Positions 26,317 to 34,019 of a stretch of DNA of 38,997 nucleotides are shown in pieces. This DNA comes from CAYLZW01 sp964388085 (GTDB taxonomy: Bacteria > Myxococcota > UBA727 > CAYLZW01). How positions within the stretch are numbered: the first letter of the stretch is position 1; each line of letters begins with the position of its first letter. The position numbers and the translations under genes were made by a program. The stretch is taken from assembly GCA_964388085.1 (NCBI GenBank), contig CAYLZW010000019.1, positions 1-38,997 on the forward strand, written 5' to 3'. Below the pieces are notes generated by a model, which ran no database searches, was not told the origin of the DNA, and saw only the letters and a list, made by a program, of their open reading frames with translations.

Positions 26317-27659
26317 GGCAGGTCCCCTTGTGGCGCGCTGCGGTCGGTCGGCCACAGCCCCAGCGAGCGGCGCTGCTCGAGCCCCGCGAGCCGGAGCGCG
26401 AAGCCGGCGCGCGCCACGGCGGCGGCGGCCTCGTAAGCTTCGGCCGTAGCGTCGGCGATCTCGAGGGCGGTGGCGAGCCCGGCGGCGAACATCCGCTCGA
26501 CCTCCTCGGCGTTCGCGGCCGCCAGCGCGGCGCTCTCTCGCGCCTCCTCGAGCGCGGCGCGAGACGCTTCTAGACGTGCGAAAGCCTGGGAGTGGTCGAG
26601 GCTCACCTGACGCTTGCGCGCCTCCGCCGTCAGCCGCAGCTCCTCGGCCTCCGCGGCGCGGGCGCGCGCGTCCGCGTAGCGCAGCCCGCCGTCGTAGAGC
26701 ACCCAGCTCGCGGTACCGAACAGCGCCCACTGGGCCACCTGCCCGCTGATGCCCGGTTCGTTGGTCGCGCGCATCTGCGCGCCCGCGCCGAGCGTCGGCA
26801 AGAGGCGTAGCCAGGGCTCCACGGAGCGCAGATCCTCGGCGCGCGCCCGCTCGACCAGCGCCTGTACGGCCGGGTGCCCGCTCGGATCTACTTCGTGACT
26901 CCCAAAGCTATCGGATTCATCGGCCGGGGCCGCCAGCGCGCCGATGGAGTCGTCCGCCAGCAGGTTCTCGAGCGTCAGCCTGCTCGTGCGCACGAGCAGG
27001 GCGGCGTCGTTGCGCGCCAGGCGCGCCGTGGAGAGCGCGAGCGAGGTGCGCGTGACCTCGTTCTGGTTCGCGAGGCCCGCCAAGAGGCGCCGCCGCGCGA
27101 CCTCGACCGCCGTGCCCGCGACGGACACCCGCCGCTCGGCCACGAGCAGCAGCTCCTCGGCGGAGAGCACCGCGAAGAACGAGGCCGCGACCGAGGACGC
27201 GAGCTGTCGAGTCAGCTCCTCTGCCTCGAGGCGCGTGGCCTCCTCGCTGGCGTACGCGCTCATGACGAGCGGGATCGCCGGCGCGTCGAGCAGGGAGATC
27301 TCCGCCACGCCGACGAGGCCGAGCGCGTTCTCCGACTGGATGACCGCTGTCGTCCCTCCGACGTCGCGCTCCACGCCCCGCTGACGTCGGGTGTAGGAGC
27401 CCTCGAGCACCACGAAGGGCAAGAGCCGCGCGAAGGAGCCGCGGGCGATGGCGCTGGCGCCCTCGATGCGTGCCCGCGCGATGGAGGGCACCTCATTGCG
27501 GGCGAGCGCCGTCTGGATGGCCTGCTCGAGGGTCAAAGGACCCGGCTCGGGGTGCGGGGGCGCGGCATCGCCCGCGGGCCTGGCCGTCACGGGGAGCGCG
27601 AGCAGGCCGACCAGGAGCGGACCGAGGAGAGGCAGACGCGAGGCGCCGCGCGGGATCAT
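26313..27659 (-). CDS. TolC-family outer-membrane channel
   Basis: ATG 27659 gives 448 residues, a typical length. Signal peptide LLGPLLVGLLALPVTARPAG is followed by GPLTLEQAIQTALARNEVPS, the usual start of an OEP (TolC) domain. Two long repeats with strands and coiled coils follow: ASEEATRLEAEELTRQLASS and RAAEAEELRLTAEARKRQVS. LEQRRSLGLWPTD ends the protein. It would form the outer-membrane exit for the pump encoded by the next two genes. It is the first gene of the operon, divergent from the response-regulator gene, with 292 bases between starts containing a tandem repeat. No Shine-Dalgarno sequence is evident. Confidence 0.88.
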   Translation of the reverse strand: MIPRGASRLPLLGPLLVGLLALPVTARPAGDAAPPHPEPGPLTLEQAIQTALARNEVPSIARARIEGASAIARGSFARLLPFVVLEGSYTRRQRGVERDVGGTTAVIQSENALGLVGVAEISLLDAPAIPLVMSAYASEEATRLEAEELTRQLASSVAASFFAVLSAEELLLVAERRVSVAGTAVEVARRRLLAGLANQNEVTRTSLALSTARLARNDAALLVRTSRLTLENLLADDSIGALAAPADESDSFGSHEVDPSGHPAVQALVERARAEDLRSVEPWLRLLPTLGAGAQMRATNEPGISGQVAQWALFGTASWVLYDGGLRYADARARAAEAEELRLTAEARKRQVSLDHSQAFARLEASRAALEEARESAALAAANAEEVERMFAAGLATALEIADATAEAYEAAAAVARAGFALRLAGLEQRRSLGLWPTDRSAPQGDLP

Positions 27660-27713
27660 CCGCGCAGCATCGTGGACCCATGTTGCCGCGATACCGCGGT
27701 TTCGTTGCGAATT

Positions 27714-27752
27714 GTGTAGCTCCGGGAGCGGGCGTGTAGCTCCGGAGCGGGC
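27714..27752. promoter_or_regulatory. Tandem 20/19-base repeat in the pump/regulator control region
   Basis: GTGTAGCTCCGGGAGCGGGC (27714-27733) is followed at once by the same sequence lacking one G (27734-27752). It lies 55 bases upstream of the TolC-type gene and 200 bases from the regulator start. OmpR-type regulators bind direct repeats with about one to two helical turns of spacing, so this is a candidate operator. A nearby hairpin with a TTTT loop (GCGCGACC/GGTCGTGC at 27851-27870) lies closer to the regulator gene. Confidence 0.45.
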
Positions 27753-27938
27753 GTCCTCCGTTACCCCTCCGATCGCTTGCGTTGGTCCCATGATCGCGAA
27801 GCGGCCTGCTGTTCGAAAGCACAGGCGTTCGCTGGCAAGGCGCAGCGGAGGCGCGACCTTTTGGTCGTGCCGCGCACGCAGCGCAGCCAGCGGGCGAAGG
27901 ACCGAGCGAGGGAGGATCAACGCGAGGGGTCGGGGGGG

Positions 27939-27944
27939 TAAGCT
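27939..27944 (+). promoter_or_regulatory. Possible -10 hexamer of a leaderless regulator transcript
   Basis: TAAGCT ends seven bases before ATG 27952. No Shine-Dalgarno sequence is present between; a G-tract lies just before the hexamer. Confidence 0.3.
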
Positions 27945-27951
27945 GCTCGCG

Positions 27952-28686
27952 ATGCGAGACTCCGTCGATCCGGCGCGCGCGGCGCAGGACGGCACCGTGC
28001 GGGTGCTGTTCGTCGAGGACGACGAGCGCCTCGCTCGCTTGACGGCGGAGTATCTCGAGAGCCACGGGCTGGTCGTGGAGACGTTCCGCGACGGGGAGGC
28101 CGCGTTGGCCGCGCTGCGCGGCTTCCGCCCCGACGTAGTGCTGCTGGACCTCATGCTGCCGGGCCGGGACGGGCTCGAGGTCTGCCGGCAGCTCCGCCAG
28201 CGCAGCGACGTCCCCATCGTCATGGTCACCGCGCGTGACGAGGAGGCCGACCGCGTGCTCGGTCTCGAGACCGGGGCGGACGACTACGTCACCAAGCCGT
28301 TCAGCTCCCGCGAGCTGCTCGCGCGCATCCACGCGCAGGCGCGACGCGCTCGCGGGCTCGTCGGTCCTACCGGCGCAGGACCCATTCAGGTCGGTGACCT
28401 GCTCGTCGAGCCGGGGGCCATGAGGGCGTCCCTCTCAGGCGAAGCGCTCGCGCTCACGACGTACGAGTTCGCGCTGCTGCGTGCGTTGGCGGAGCGCGCC
28501 GGCCGGGTGCTCACGCGCGAGCAGCTCCTCGAGCTCGTGAAGGGCAACGCGGCCGACGCCTTCGATCGCTCCATCGACGTCCACATCTCTCGCCTGCGGC
28601 AGAAGCTCGGCGACGATCCGCGTCGGCCGCGGCGGCTGCTCACGGTGCGCGGGGCCGGCTACATGCTCGCGCGGGAGGCCGAATGA
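27952..28686 (+). CDS. OmpR-family response regulator
   Basis: The 244-residue protein has a receiver domain (16-130) with acidic pocket EDD, phosphoacceptor Asp66 in LLDLMLPGRDG, Thr93 (MVTARD) and Lys115 (VTKPF). An OmpR/PhoB winged helix (150-240) follows: LTTYEFALLRALAERAGRVL, then DRSIDVHISRLRQKLGDD and LLTVRGAGYMLA. All catalytic residues are present. The 14-residue extension before VRVLFVEDD is normal. The stop overlaps the kinase start (ATGA at 28683-28686). It probably regulates the divergent efflux operon and itself. The closest functional type is CpxR/RstA-like, judged from domain style. Confidence 0.95.
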   Translation: MRDSVDPARAAQDGTVRVLFVEDDERLARLTAEYLESHGLVVETFRDGEAALAALRGFRPDVVLLDLMLPGRDGLEVCRQLRQRSDVPIVMVTARDEEADRVLGLETGADDYVTKPFSSRELLARIHAQARRARGLVGPTGAGPIQVGDLLVEPGAMRASLSGEALALTTYEFALLRALAERAGRVLTREQLLELVKGNAADAFDRSIDVHISRLRQKLGDDPRRPRRLLTVRGAGYMLAREAE

Positions 28687-30086
28687 CGACACCCTCCGCG
28701 CCTCGTCGCATCGGGCGACCGCGGCTCGTCATGCGCATCTACCTCTCGTGCCTGGTGCTCGTGCTCGTCGTGGGCGGTGTGCTCTCGTTGGTGAAGCGTC
28801 AAGTGCTCGAGCCCTCGCAGCAGCGCGGCACGCTGCAGCTCGCGCGCCTCGTCGCCGTGCTCGCGGAGGACGCCTGGCCCGAGCGTGAGGCCCTGGCCGC
28901 CCTGGCGAAGCGGCTGCGCGCCGAGCTCGACGCTGACGTCACCTTCGTCGCGCTCGACGACACGGTCCTCGCCAGCAACCGTTCGCCCGCGCACGCGCCG
29001 CTGCCGCCGCTCGAGCGGGAGGCGGCGCTGTCGTCCCGCGCGGTGACCTGGCAACCGCCTCGCACGCCGATCGTTCCGCTCTATCTCGACGACGCGCCCG
29101 TCGGTTATCTGCTGCTGAGCCCGCGCGGCCCGCAGGTGGATCTCGAGGCGAGCCTGCTCACGCTGCTCCTCGTCATGTTGCTGGTCGGCGCGGCTTCGAT
29201 GTTGCTCGCGCGCACCATCGCGCGGCCGCTGACACACCTCACCCGCGTCGCGCGAGCGTTCGGCGGCGGCGATCTGGCGGCGCGCGCGGACCTCGCGCGC
29301 AGCGACGAATTCGGCGACCTCGGGCGCGCCTTCGACGAGATGGCGCAGCGCACCGCGCACCTCGTACGGGCCCAGAAGGAGCTGATCGCGAACGTCTCGC
29401 ACGAGCTGCGCACGCCGCTGTCCCGCCTTCGCGTCGCCCTCGATCTCGCCATCGAGCGCGGCGACGAGCGGCGCATGGAGCTGCTCACCAAGGACGTGCA
29501 GGAGGACCTGCGAGAGCTCGAGCAGCTCATCACCGACGTGCTCGTCGCCGCGCGCCTCGATCTCTCCGCCGACCGCGCCACGGCGACGCCGCTGCCGCTC
29601 AAGCGCACGGTGCTCTCCGCGAGCGAGATCGTGAACAGCGCCGCGAGCCGCTTCGAGACCGCGCACCCGGAGCGCTCGCTCACTCGAGAGGCAGCCGCCG
29701 ATCTCCCGCTCATCGACGTCGATCCGATGCTGGTGCGGCGCGCCATCGACAACCTGCTCGACAACGCGGCGCGCTACTCGGCGCCCGGCACCGCCATCGC
29801 GCTGCAGGCGCGGCGAGAAGGCGACGCGGCGATCATCGAGATCAGCGACGAGGGCTGCGGCATCTCCGAGGAGGATCTACGGCACATCTTCGAGCCGTTC
29901 TTCCGGGCCAAGCGCGGGCGCTCGCGCAGCGACGGAGGGGTCGGCCTCGGCCTCATGCTCGCGCAGCGCATCGTGCAGGCGCATGGGGGCGACATCTCTG
30001 CCTCGAGCAGCGTCGGACGCGGTACCACCCTGCGCGTCCGCCTGCCCGCGGTGAACGGTATTCTCGTCGATGAGGGTGGCGCCTGA
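28683..30086 (+). CDS. CpxA-like sensor histidine kinase
   Basis: The 467 residues comprise a first membrane helix (17-36, RIYLSCLVLVLVVGGVLSLV) and a periplasmic sensor domain (about 37-155). A second helix (156-178) and HAMP (179-230, RTIARPLTHLTRVARAFGGG) follow. The HisKA H-box is NVSHELRTPLSRLRVALDLA with His240. The ATPase domain has DNLLDNAARYS (N-box, about 357-366), DEGCGI (390) and GVGLGLMLAQ. All motifs are intact. It faces the periplasm, where stress signals such as misfolded protein or metals are likely read; the short sensor domain has no recognised ligand motif. It overlaps the regulator gene (ATGA) and the next gene (TGATG). Confidence 0.95.
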   Translation: MTTPSAPRRIGRPRLVMRIYLSCLVLVLVVGGVLSLVKRQVLEPSQQRGTLQLARLVAVLAEDAWPEREALAALAKRLRAELDADVTFVALDDTVLASNRSPAHAPLPPLEREAALSSRAVTWQPPRTPIVPLYLDDAPVGYLLLSPRGPQVDLEASLLTLLLVMLLVGAASMLLARTIARPLTHLTRVARAFGGGDLAARADLARSDEFGDLGRAFDEMAQRTAHLVRAQKELIANVSHELRTPLSRLRVALDLAIERGDERRMELLTKDVQEDLRELEQLITDVLVAARLDLSADRATATPLPLKRTVLSASEIVNSAASRFETAHPERSLTREAAADLPLIDVDPMLVRRAIDNLLDNAARYSAPGTAIALQARREGDAAIIEISDEGCGISEEDLRHIFEPFFRAKRGRSRSDGGVGLGLMLAQRIVQAHGGDISASSSVGRGTTLRVRLPAVNGILVDEGGA

Positions 30087-31387
30087 TGCGCCATGGTCGG
30101 GCGGCGAGCGCGAGGGCCGCGCTGATCGGCAGCGCGATGGCCATGGCGCTCTATGGCGTGCCGAGCGCCGCGGCCAGCGACGCGGGAGCGGCCCCGAGCG
30201 AGGAGGGGCGCTGGGGCGTCAGCGCGGTCCCCCGCTTCACGCTGAGCAACGACGAAGGCTTCGGCCTCGGCGTGCGCGGCACGGCCTTCTGGCACCGCTG
30301 GAACGAGGAGCCCTACAAGACCGCCATCTCGGCGCAGGCGTTCGCCACGACGAGGCTCGTGCAGCATCACTACCTGCGCGTCGACGCCATCGACGCGTTC
30401 CAGCTGCCGCTGCGCGTCGTGGCGGAGGTCGGCTACTTCCAGACGCTGACCTTCAGCTACTGCGGTGTCGGCGCCGCGGCGTCGTGTGATCTCTCCGACG
30501 CGAGCGGCGCCGCGCGGCGCGCGGGCTTGTACGGCGAGGACGCGGACGCGTTCGCGCGTCGCTTCTACCTCGTCCGCTTCCTGCAGCCGTACGCGAGCGG
30601 CGTCGTGCGTTGGCGCCTCGGCGAGAAGCCGCATCGCCCCGAGCTGCTGTTCGGCTGGCGCGGCCACCTCTATCAGCCCGGCGACTGGGGCGACGAGGAC
30701 GGCGACGGCGCCTTCGATCTGCACGCCTATCCCGGCAGCCTGTATGCGCGCGACCATGGCGACGGCGAAGCCGGCTTCGCGAGCGTGTTCCAGATCGGCG
30801 CCTCGCTCGACGATCGCGATCACGAGCCGGACCCGGCGCGCGGCTACTTCGTCGAGGGATCGCTGCGCGGCGCCGCGCCTTTCGTGGGCAGCAAATGGAG
30901 CTTCGTCGGCGCGAACGCCACGCTGCTCCTGTTCGTGCCGCTCCTCGGCGAGCGCGATCTGGTGCTCGCGTCACGGCACGTCATCGACGTGCTGGTCGGC
31001 GACGCCCCGATCATGGAGCTCGCGCGCGTGGGTGGCTCACGCGACTACCTGGCGCTCGGCGGCGCCGACGCGGGCCGCGGAATGCGCCAGCCGCGCGTGC
31101 CCGGCGCCGTGAAGCTGCTCGCGCAAGAGGAGCTCCGCACCTCCCTCGTCAGCGTCTCGTTTCTCGAGCAGAACTTTCGCGCGGGCGTCGCCCTGTTCCT
31201 CGACGCCGGCCTCGTGAGCGCGAGCGTGACCGAGCTGGCCGTGCGCGACTTTCGCCTGGCCTATGGCTTCGGCGCCGGGCTGCGCGTCGTGTGGAACGAG
31301 GCCTTCGTCATGCGCGTCGACGTCGCGGTGAGCCCGAGCGAGCACTTCGTGCCCTTCGTCTACACAAAGCCGGACCATCCGTTCTAA
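30086..31387 (+). CDS. Omp85-family outer-membrane barrel without POTRA domains
   Basis: The 433-residue product has a clear signal peptide (basic start, AMAMALYGVPSAAA). The mature protein is an amphipathic beta-strand series: GRWGVSAVPRFTLSNDEGFG, FQIGASLDDRDHEPDPARGY and FVEGSLRGAAPFVGSKW are diagnostic of the BamA/TamA surface-antigen barrel, and it ends in a terminal Phe (KPDHPF). No POTRA domain precedes the barrel, so it is a barrel-only member; these can be transporters or lipoprotein-linked proteins. The start ATG overlaps the kinase stop (TGATG at 30084-30088), placing it in the two-component operon. It converges on darP with overlapping stop codons. Confidence 0.8.
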   Translation: MRHGRAASARAALIGSAMAMALYGVPSAAASDAGAAPSEEGRWGVSAVPRFTLSNDEGFGLGVRGTAFWHRWNEEPYKTAISAQAFATTRLVQHHYLRVDAIDAFQLPLRVVAEVGYFQTLTFSYCGVGAAASCDLSDASGAARRAGLYGEDADAFARRFYLVRFLQPYASGVVRWRLGEKPHRPELLFGWRGHLYQPGDWGDEDGDGAFDLHAYPGSLYARDHGDGEAGFASVFQIGASLDDRDHEPDPARGYFVEGSLRGAAPFVGSKWSFVGANATLLLFVPLLGERDLVLASRHVIDVLVGDAPIMELARVGGSRDYLALGGADAGRGMRQPRVPGAVKLLAQEELRTSLVSVSFLEQNFRAGVALFLDAGLVSASVTELAVRDFRLAYGFGAGLRVVWNEAFVMRVDVAVSPSEHFVPFVYTKPDHPF

Positions 31388-31926
31388 GGGACTGGATCCC
31401 CGGGCCCGTCGGGGGCGAGCCAGTCCCGCAGGCGTCGGAACAGCGCACGAGAGGCGCCCTTCGGTCGCCCGAGATCTCGCTCACGCCGCGCGTCCGCCAC
31501 CAACGCGTCGAGCTCCGCGGCGGGGATGAGCGGCTCGTGCGCGCGCAGCTCCGCGGCCGCGCTCTCGTCGCTGAGCAGGCGCTCGCGCCAGGTCTCGAGG
31601 CGCTGAAAGCGACGGGCGTCCTGGGCGTACTCCCGCTTGCGCTCGTCGAGCAGGGCCTCGATCGCGTCGAGCTCCTCGTCCCGTAGCACCTGGGCGACGC
31701 GGCGCTCCTGTCGGCGCAGCGCACCCCCAGAGCGGATGCGGCGGGCCTCGATGAGCTCCTCCTTCAACAGCTCCGGCAGCGCCATGGCGTCGACGTCGGC
31801 CTCGGACAGCGACAGCAGCCTGCGCGCCAGCGCGCCCGAGCGCACGCCTTCACGACGACGCTGCGCATGCGTGGGGCGGTCATCCTGCGTCTCGTCCTCT
31901 TGCTGCACCCGGCGCTTTCGGCCCAT
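31384..31926 (-). CDS. darP: DarP/YjgA ribosome-biogenesis factor (DUF615)
   Basis: ATG 31926 gives 180 residues, like YjgA/DarP (about 180). MGRKRRVQQEDETQDDRPTH, LSEADVDAMALPELLKEELI and IRSGGALRRQERRVAQVLRD are family landmarks: KS/RK-rich start, the helix with LPxxL and the G-x-L-R-R-Q-x-x-x-V block. The protein binds late 50S precursors. DarP is widespread in gamma- and beta-proteobacteria, so its presence next to YggL in the same window is notable. It runs convergent to the barrel gene and the two stop codons overlap (31384-31387). An alternative start three codons upstream is possible. Confidence 0.87.
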   Translation of the reverse strand: MGRKRRVQQEDETQDDRPTHAQRRREGVRSGALARRLLSLSEADVDAMALPELLKEELIEARRIRSGGALRRQERRVAQVLRDEELDAIEALLDERKREYAQDARRFQRLETWRERLLSDESAAAELRAHEPLIPAAELDALVADARRERDLGRPKGASRALFRRLRDWLAPDGPGDPVP

Positions 31927-32016
31927 GGCGCGCATCCTGTCGGCTCTCGCGCTCCGGCGCCAGCCGTGTAGAGGGTGACGCCTCCCGGGGACGAGCCAAG
32001 GGTGCTAGAGGGAGGC

Positions 32017-33804
32017 ATGCGCGCTCCCCTCTCTCTCGTCGTCACGCTGCCGCTCCTGGTGCTCGCCACGGCGTGTCCGCCGCCCGAGGCGTTGCCCGAC
32101 GCCGGACCGGACGCGCTGCCTCGCATCACGACGCCGCGCTGGGCCTTCGAGCCCTGGATCTCGAAAGACATCTCCGACCGTGACGACACCTACGCCTTCG
32201 TGGACGGCTTTCGCGAGCACGACATCCCCGTCGGCGTCGTCGTGCTCGATAGCCCCTGGGAGACGAACTACAACACGTTCGTCCCGAGCGAAGAGCGCTA
32301 CCCGGGCTTCGAGGACATGGTGCGCGACTTCGCGGAGGACGGCGTCCGGCTCGTGCTGTGGACGACGCAGATGATCAACTACAGCTCGTTCGACCTCGAG
32401 CCCGGCGGCGATCGCTACGACGGCCCCTCGCCGAACCTCGCCGAGGCCGCGCGCGAGGACTACCTCGTCAACGACGGCGAGACGTACCTGTGGTGGAAGG
32501 GAGAAGGCGCTGGCCTCGACTTCTTCCACGAGGAGGCGACCGCGTGGTGGCGGGCGCAACAGAACCCGCTGCTCGACATGGGCGTCGCCGGCTGGAAGCT
32601 CGACTTCGGCGAGCAGTACATCACCACGCGTCCCATCAAGACCGCCGCCGGTGAGAAGACGCTGCAGGAGTACTCCGAGGCGTATTACGCGGACTTCTGG
32701 CAGCACGGCGTCACCCGCAGCGGAAGCGACGACTTCGTCACCATGGTGCGTGGCTATGACGAGTCCTACGGCTTCGAGCCGCGCTTCTACGCCCGCCCCG
32801 AGCACGCCCCCGTCGTGTGGATGGGCGACAACACGCGCGACTGGGTCGGCCTCGAGGACGCGCTCGACCACCTCTTCCGCTCCGCGCGCGCGGGTTACGT
32901 CGTGGTGGGCTCTGACATCGGCGGCTACCTGAGCCGCACGGTGGCGCTCGAGACCATCCCCTTCGACACGGACAACTTCATCCGCTGGACAGCCGCCATG
33001 GGGCTCGCGCCGTTCTTCCAACTGCACGGGCAAGGCAACCTGACCCCCTGGACGATCCCCGACGAGACACGCAGCGAGGAGACGGTGGCGGCCTACCGCT
33101 ACTGGGCCACGCTGCACCACGAGCTCGTGCCGTTCTTCTACAGCCTGGCGGAGGAGGCCTACGCCGGCGGCGACAACATCCTGCGTCCCCTCGGTGACGA
33201 GGCGGACTGGCCGGGGGACTGGCGCTTCCTCGTCGGAGACGCGTTCCTCGTCGCCGCCATGACGAGCGCCGACAGGGTGCGTGACGTCGAGCTGCCGAGC
33301 GGCTCCGATTGGTACGAGTGGTTCGCGCCGGCGGCGGCCCCGCACCCGGGCGGCAGCGTGCTCGCGGGATACGACAGCGTCGAGAGCTATCGCATCCCCG
33401 TGTTCGTGCGCTCCGGCGCCATCGTCCCCATGACCATCGACAGCGACGTCACCGGTGTCGCCGATGCCTTCGCGGCCGACGCGCTGACGCTGCTCGTGTG
33501 GCCCGCTGAAGAACCCTCACGCTTTTTGCTGCATGAGGACGAGCACACGATCGTCATCGAGGCCGTGCGGGAGGGTGCTGTGGCTGCGGTGACGCTCGAC
33601 GGCGCGCTCGAGAGCACATGGCTCGCGATCACCGTCGCCGCCGAGCCCACCGAGGTCGCGCTCGACGGGAGCGCGCTCTCTCGCTCCGGCGCCGTCGCGG
33701 AGCTCGCCGCGGGCCAGTGGACCTATGACGAAGGCAGTCAGCGCACGTGGCTGCGGCTCGCGCCGGGCGACGGCGTTCGTGTCGTCGAGCTCCGCCTGCC
33801 CTGA
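32017..33804 (+). CDS. GH31-family alpha-glycosidase lipoprotein lacking the N-terminal domain
   Basis: ATG 32017, preceded by GAGGGAGG, gives 595 residues. A lipobox (LLVLATAC, Cys20) marks it as a lipoprotein. The (beta/alpha)8 barrel begins at once: TPRWAFEPWISKDISDRDDT, FREHDIPVGVVVLDSPW. GWKLDFGE holds the nucleophile Asp196 and VVWMGDNTRDW the acid/base Asp271. The sheet domains at the end (YESYRIPVFVRSGAIVPMTI-like block near 455-475, then a C-terminal beta domain) are of the normal GH31 kind. The usual N-terminal mutarotase-like beta-sandwich of about 200 residues is missing. The specificity (alpha-glucoside, xyloside, galactoside or sulfoquinovoside) cannot be assigned. Confidence 0.87.
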   Translation: MRAPLSLVVTLPLLVLATACPPPEALPDAGPDALPRITTPRWAFEPWISKDISDRDDTYAFVDGFREHDIPVGVVVLDSPWETNYNTFVPSEERYPGFEDMVRDFAEDGVRLVLWTTQMINYSSFDLEPGGDRYDGPSPNLAEAAREDYLVNDGETYLWWKGEGAGLDFFHEEATAWWRAQQNPLLDMGVAGWKLDFGEQYITTRPIKTAAGEKTLQEYSEAYYADFWQHGVTRSGSDDFVTMVRGYDESYGFEPRFYARPEHAPVVWMGDNTRDWVGLEDALDHLFRSARAGYVVVGSDIGGYLSRTVALETIPFDTDNFIRWTAAMGLAPFFQLHGQGNLTPWTIPDETRSEETVAAYRYWATLHHELVPFFYSLAEEAYAGGDNILRPLGDEADWPGDWRFLVGDAFLVAAMTSADRVRDVELPSGSDWYEWFAPAAAPHPGGSVLAGYDSVESYRIPVFVRSGAIVPMTIDSDVTGVADAFAADALTLLVWPAEEPSRFLLHEDEHTIVIEAVREGAVAAVTLDGALESTWLAITVAAEPTEVALDGSALSRSGAVAELAAGQWTYDEGSQRTWLRLAPGDGVRVVELRLP

Positions 33805-33926
33805 ACGCACCTCGCGTGGACGAACGCATCGGTGAGCGAGCGCTCGTGCGTGCCGCTCCCCCGTGCCGCTCCATCAACGCGCGCATCCGATTCCGGCGGC
33901 AGGCGTAGGGCGAACGCGCCAGCTCG

Positions 33927-33955
33927 TTGAAAAACCACAGAATTTCTGGATCTGC
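33927..33955 (+). promoter_or_regulatory. Candidate promoter/operator of the BamA-like gene
   Basis: TTGAAA at 33927-33932 could be a -35 box; 17 bases on lies only a poor -10. Overlapping it is the perfect 11-base palindrome CAGAATTTCTG at 33938-33948, unusual in this GC-rich DNA and about 72 bases before the ATG. Confidence 0.3.
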
Positions 33956-34019
33956 GCTGAATGGGAAGCGGCCTCGGCCCGTTACGTGCCCGTCGCTCTT
34001 CTCTCCCCATGGAACGCTG

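Noticed and set aside
22022..27659. Tripartite pump as a CzcCBA heavy-metal exporter
   Set aside because: The TM4 sequence GMVVDGAIVILEN lacks the extra acidic residues of the HME metal group; the pump looks like a general HAE-type system, even though a His-rich protein lies next to it.
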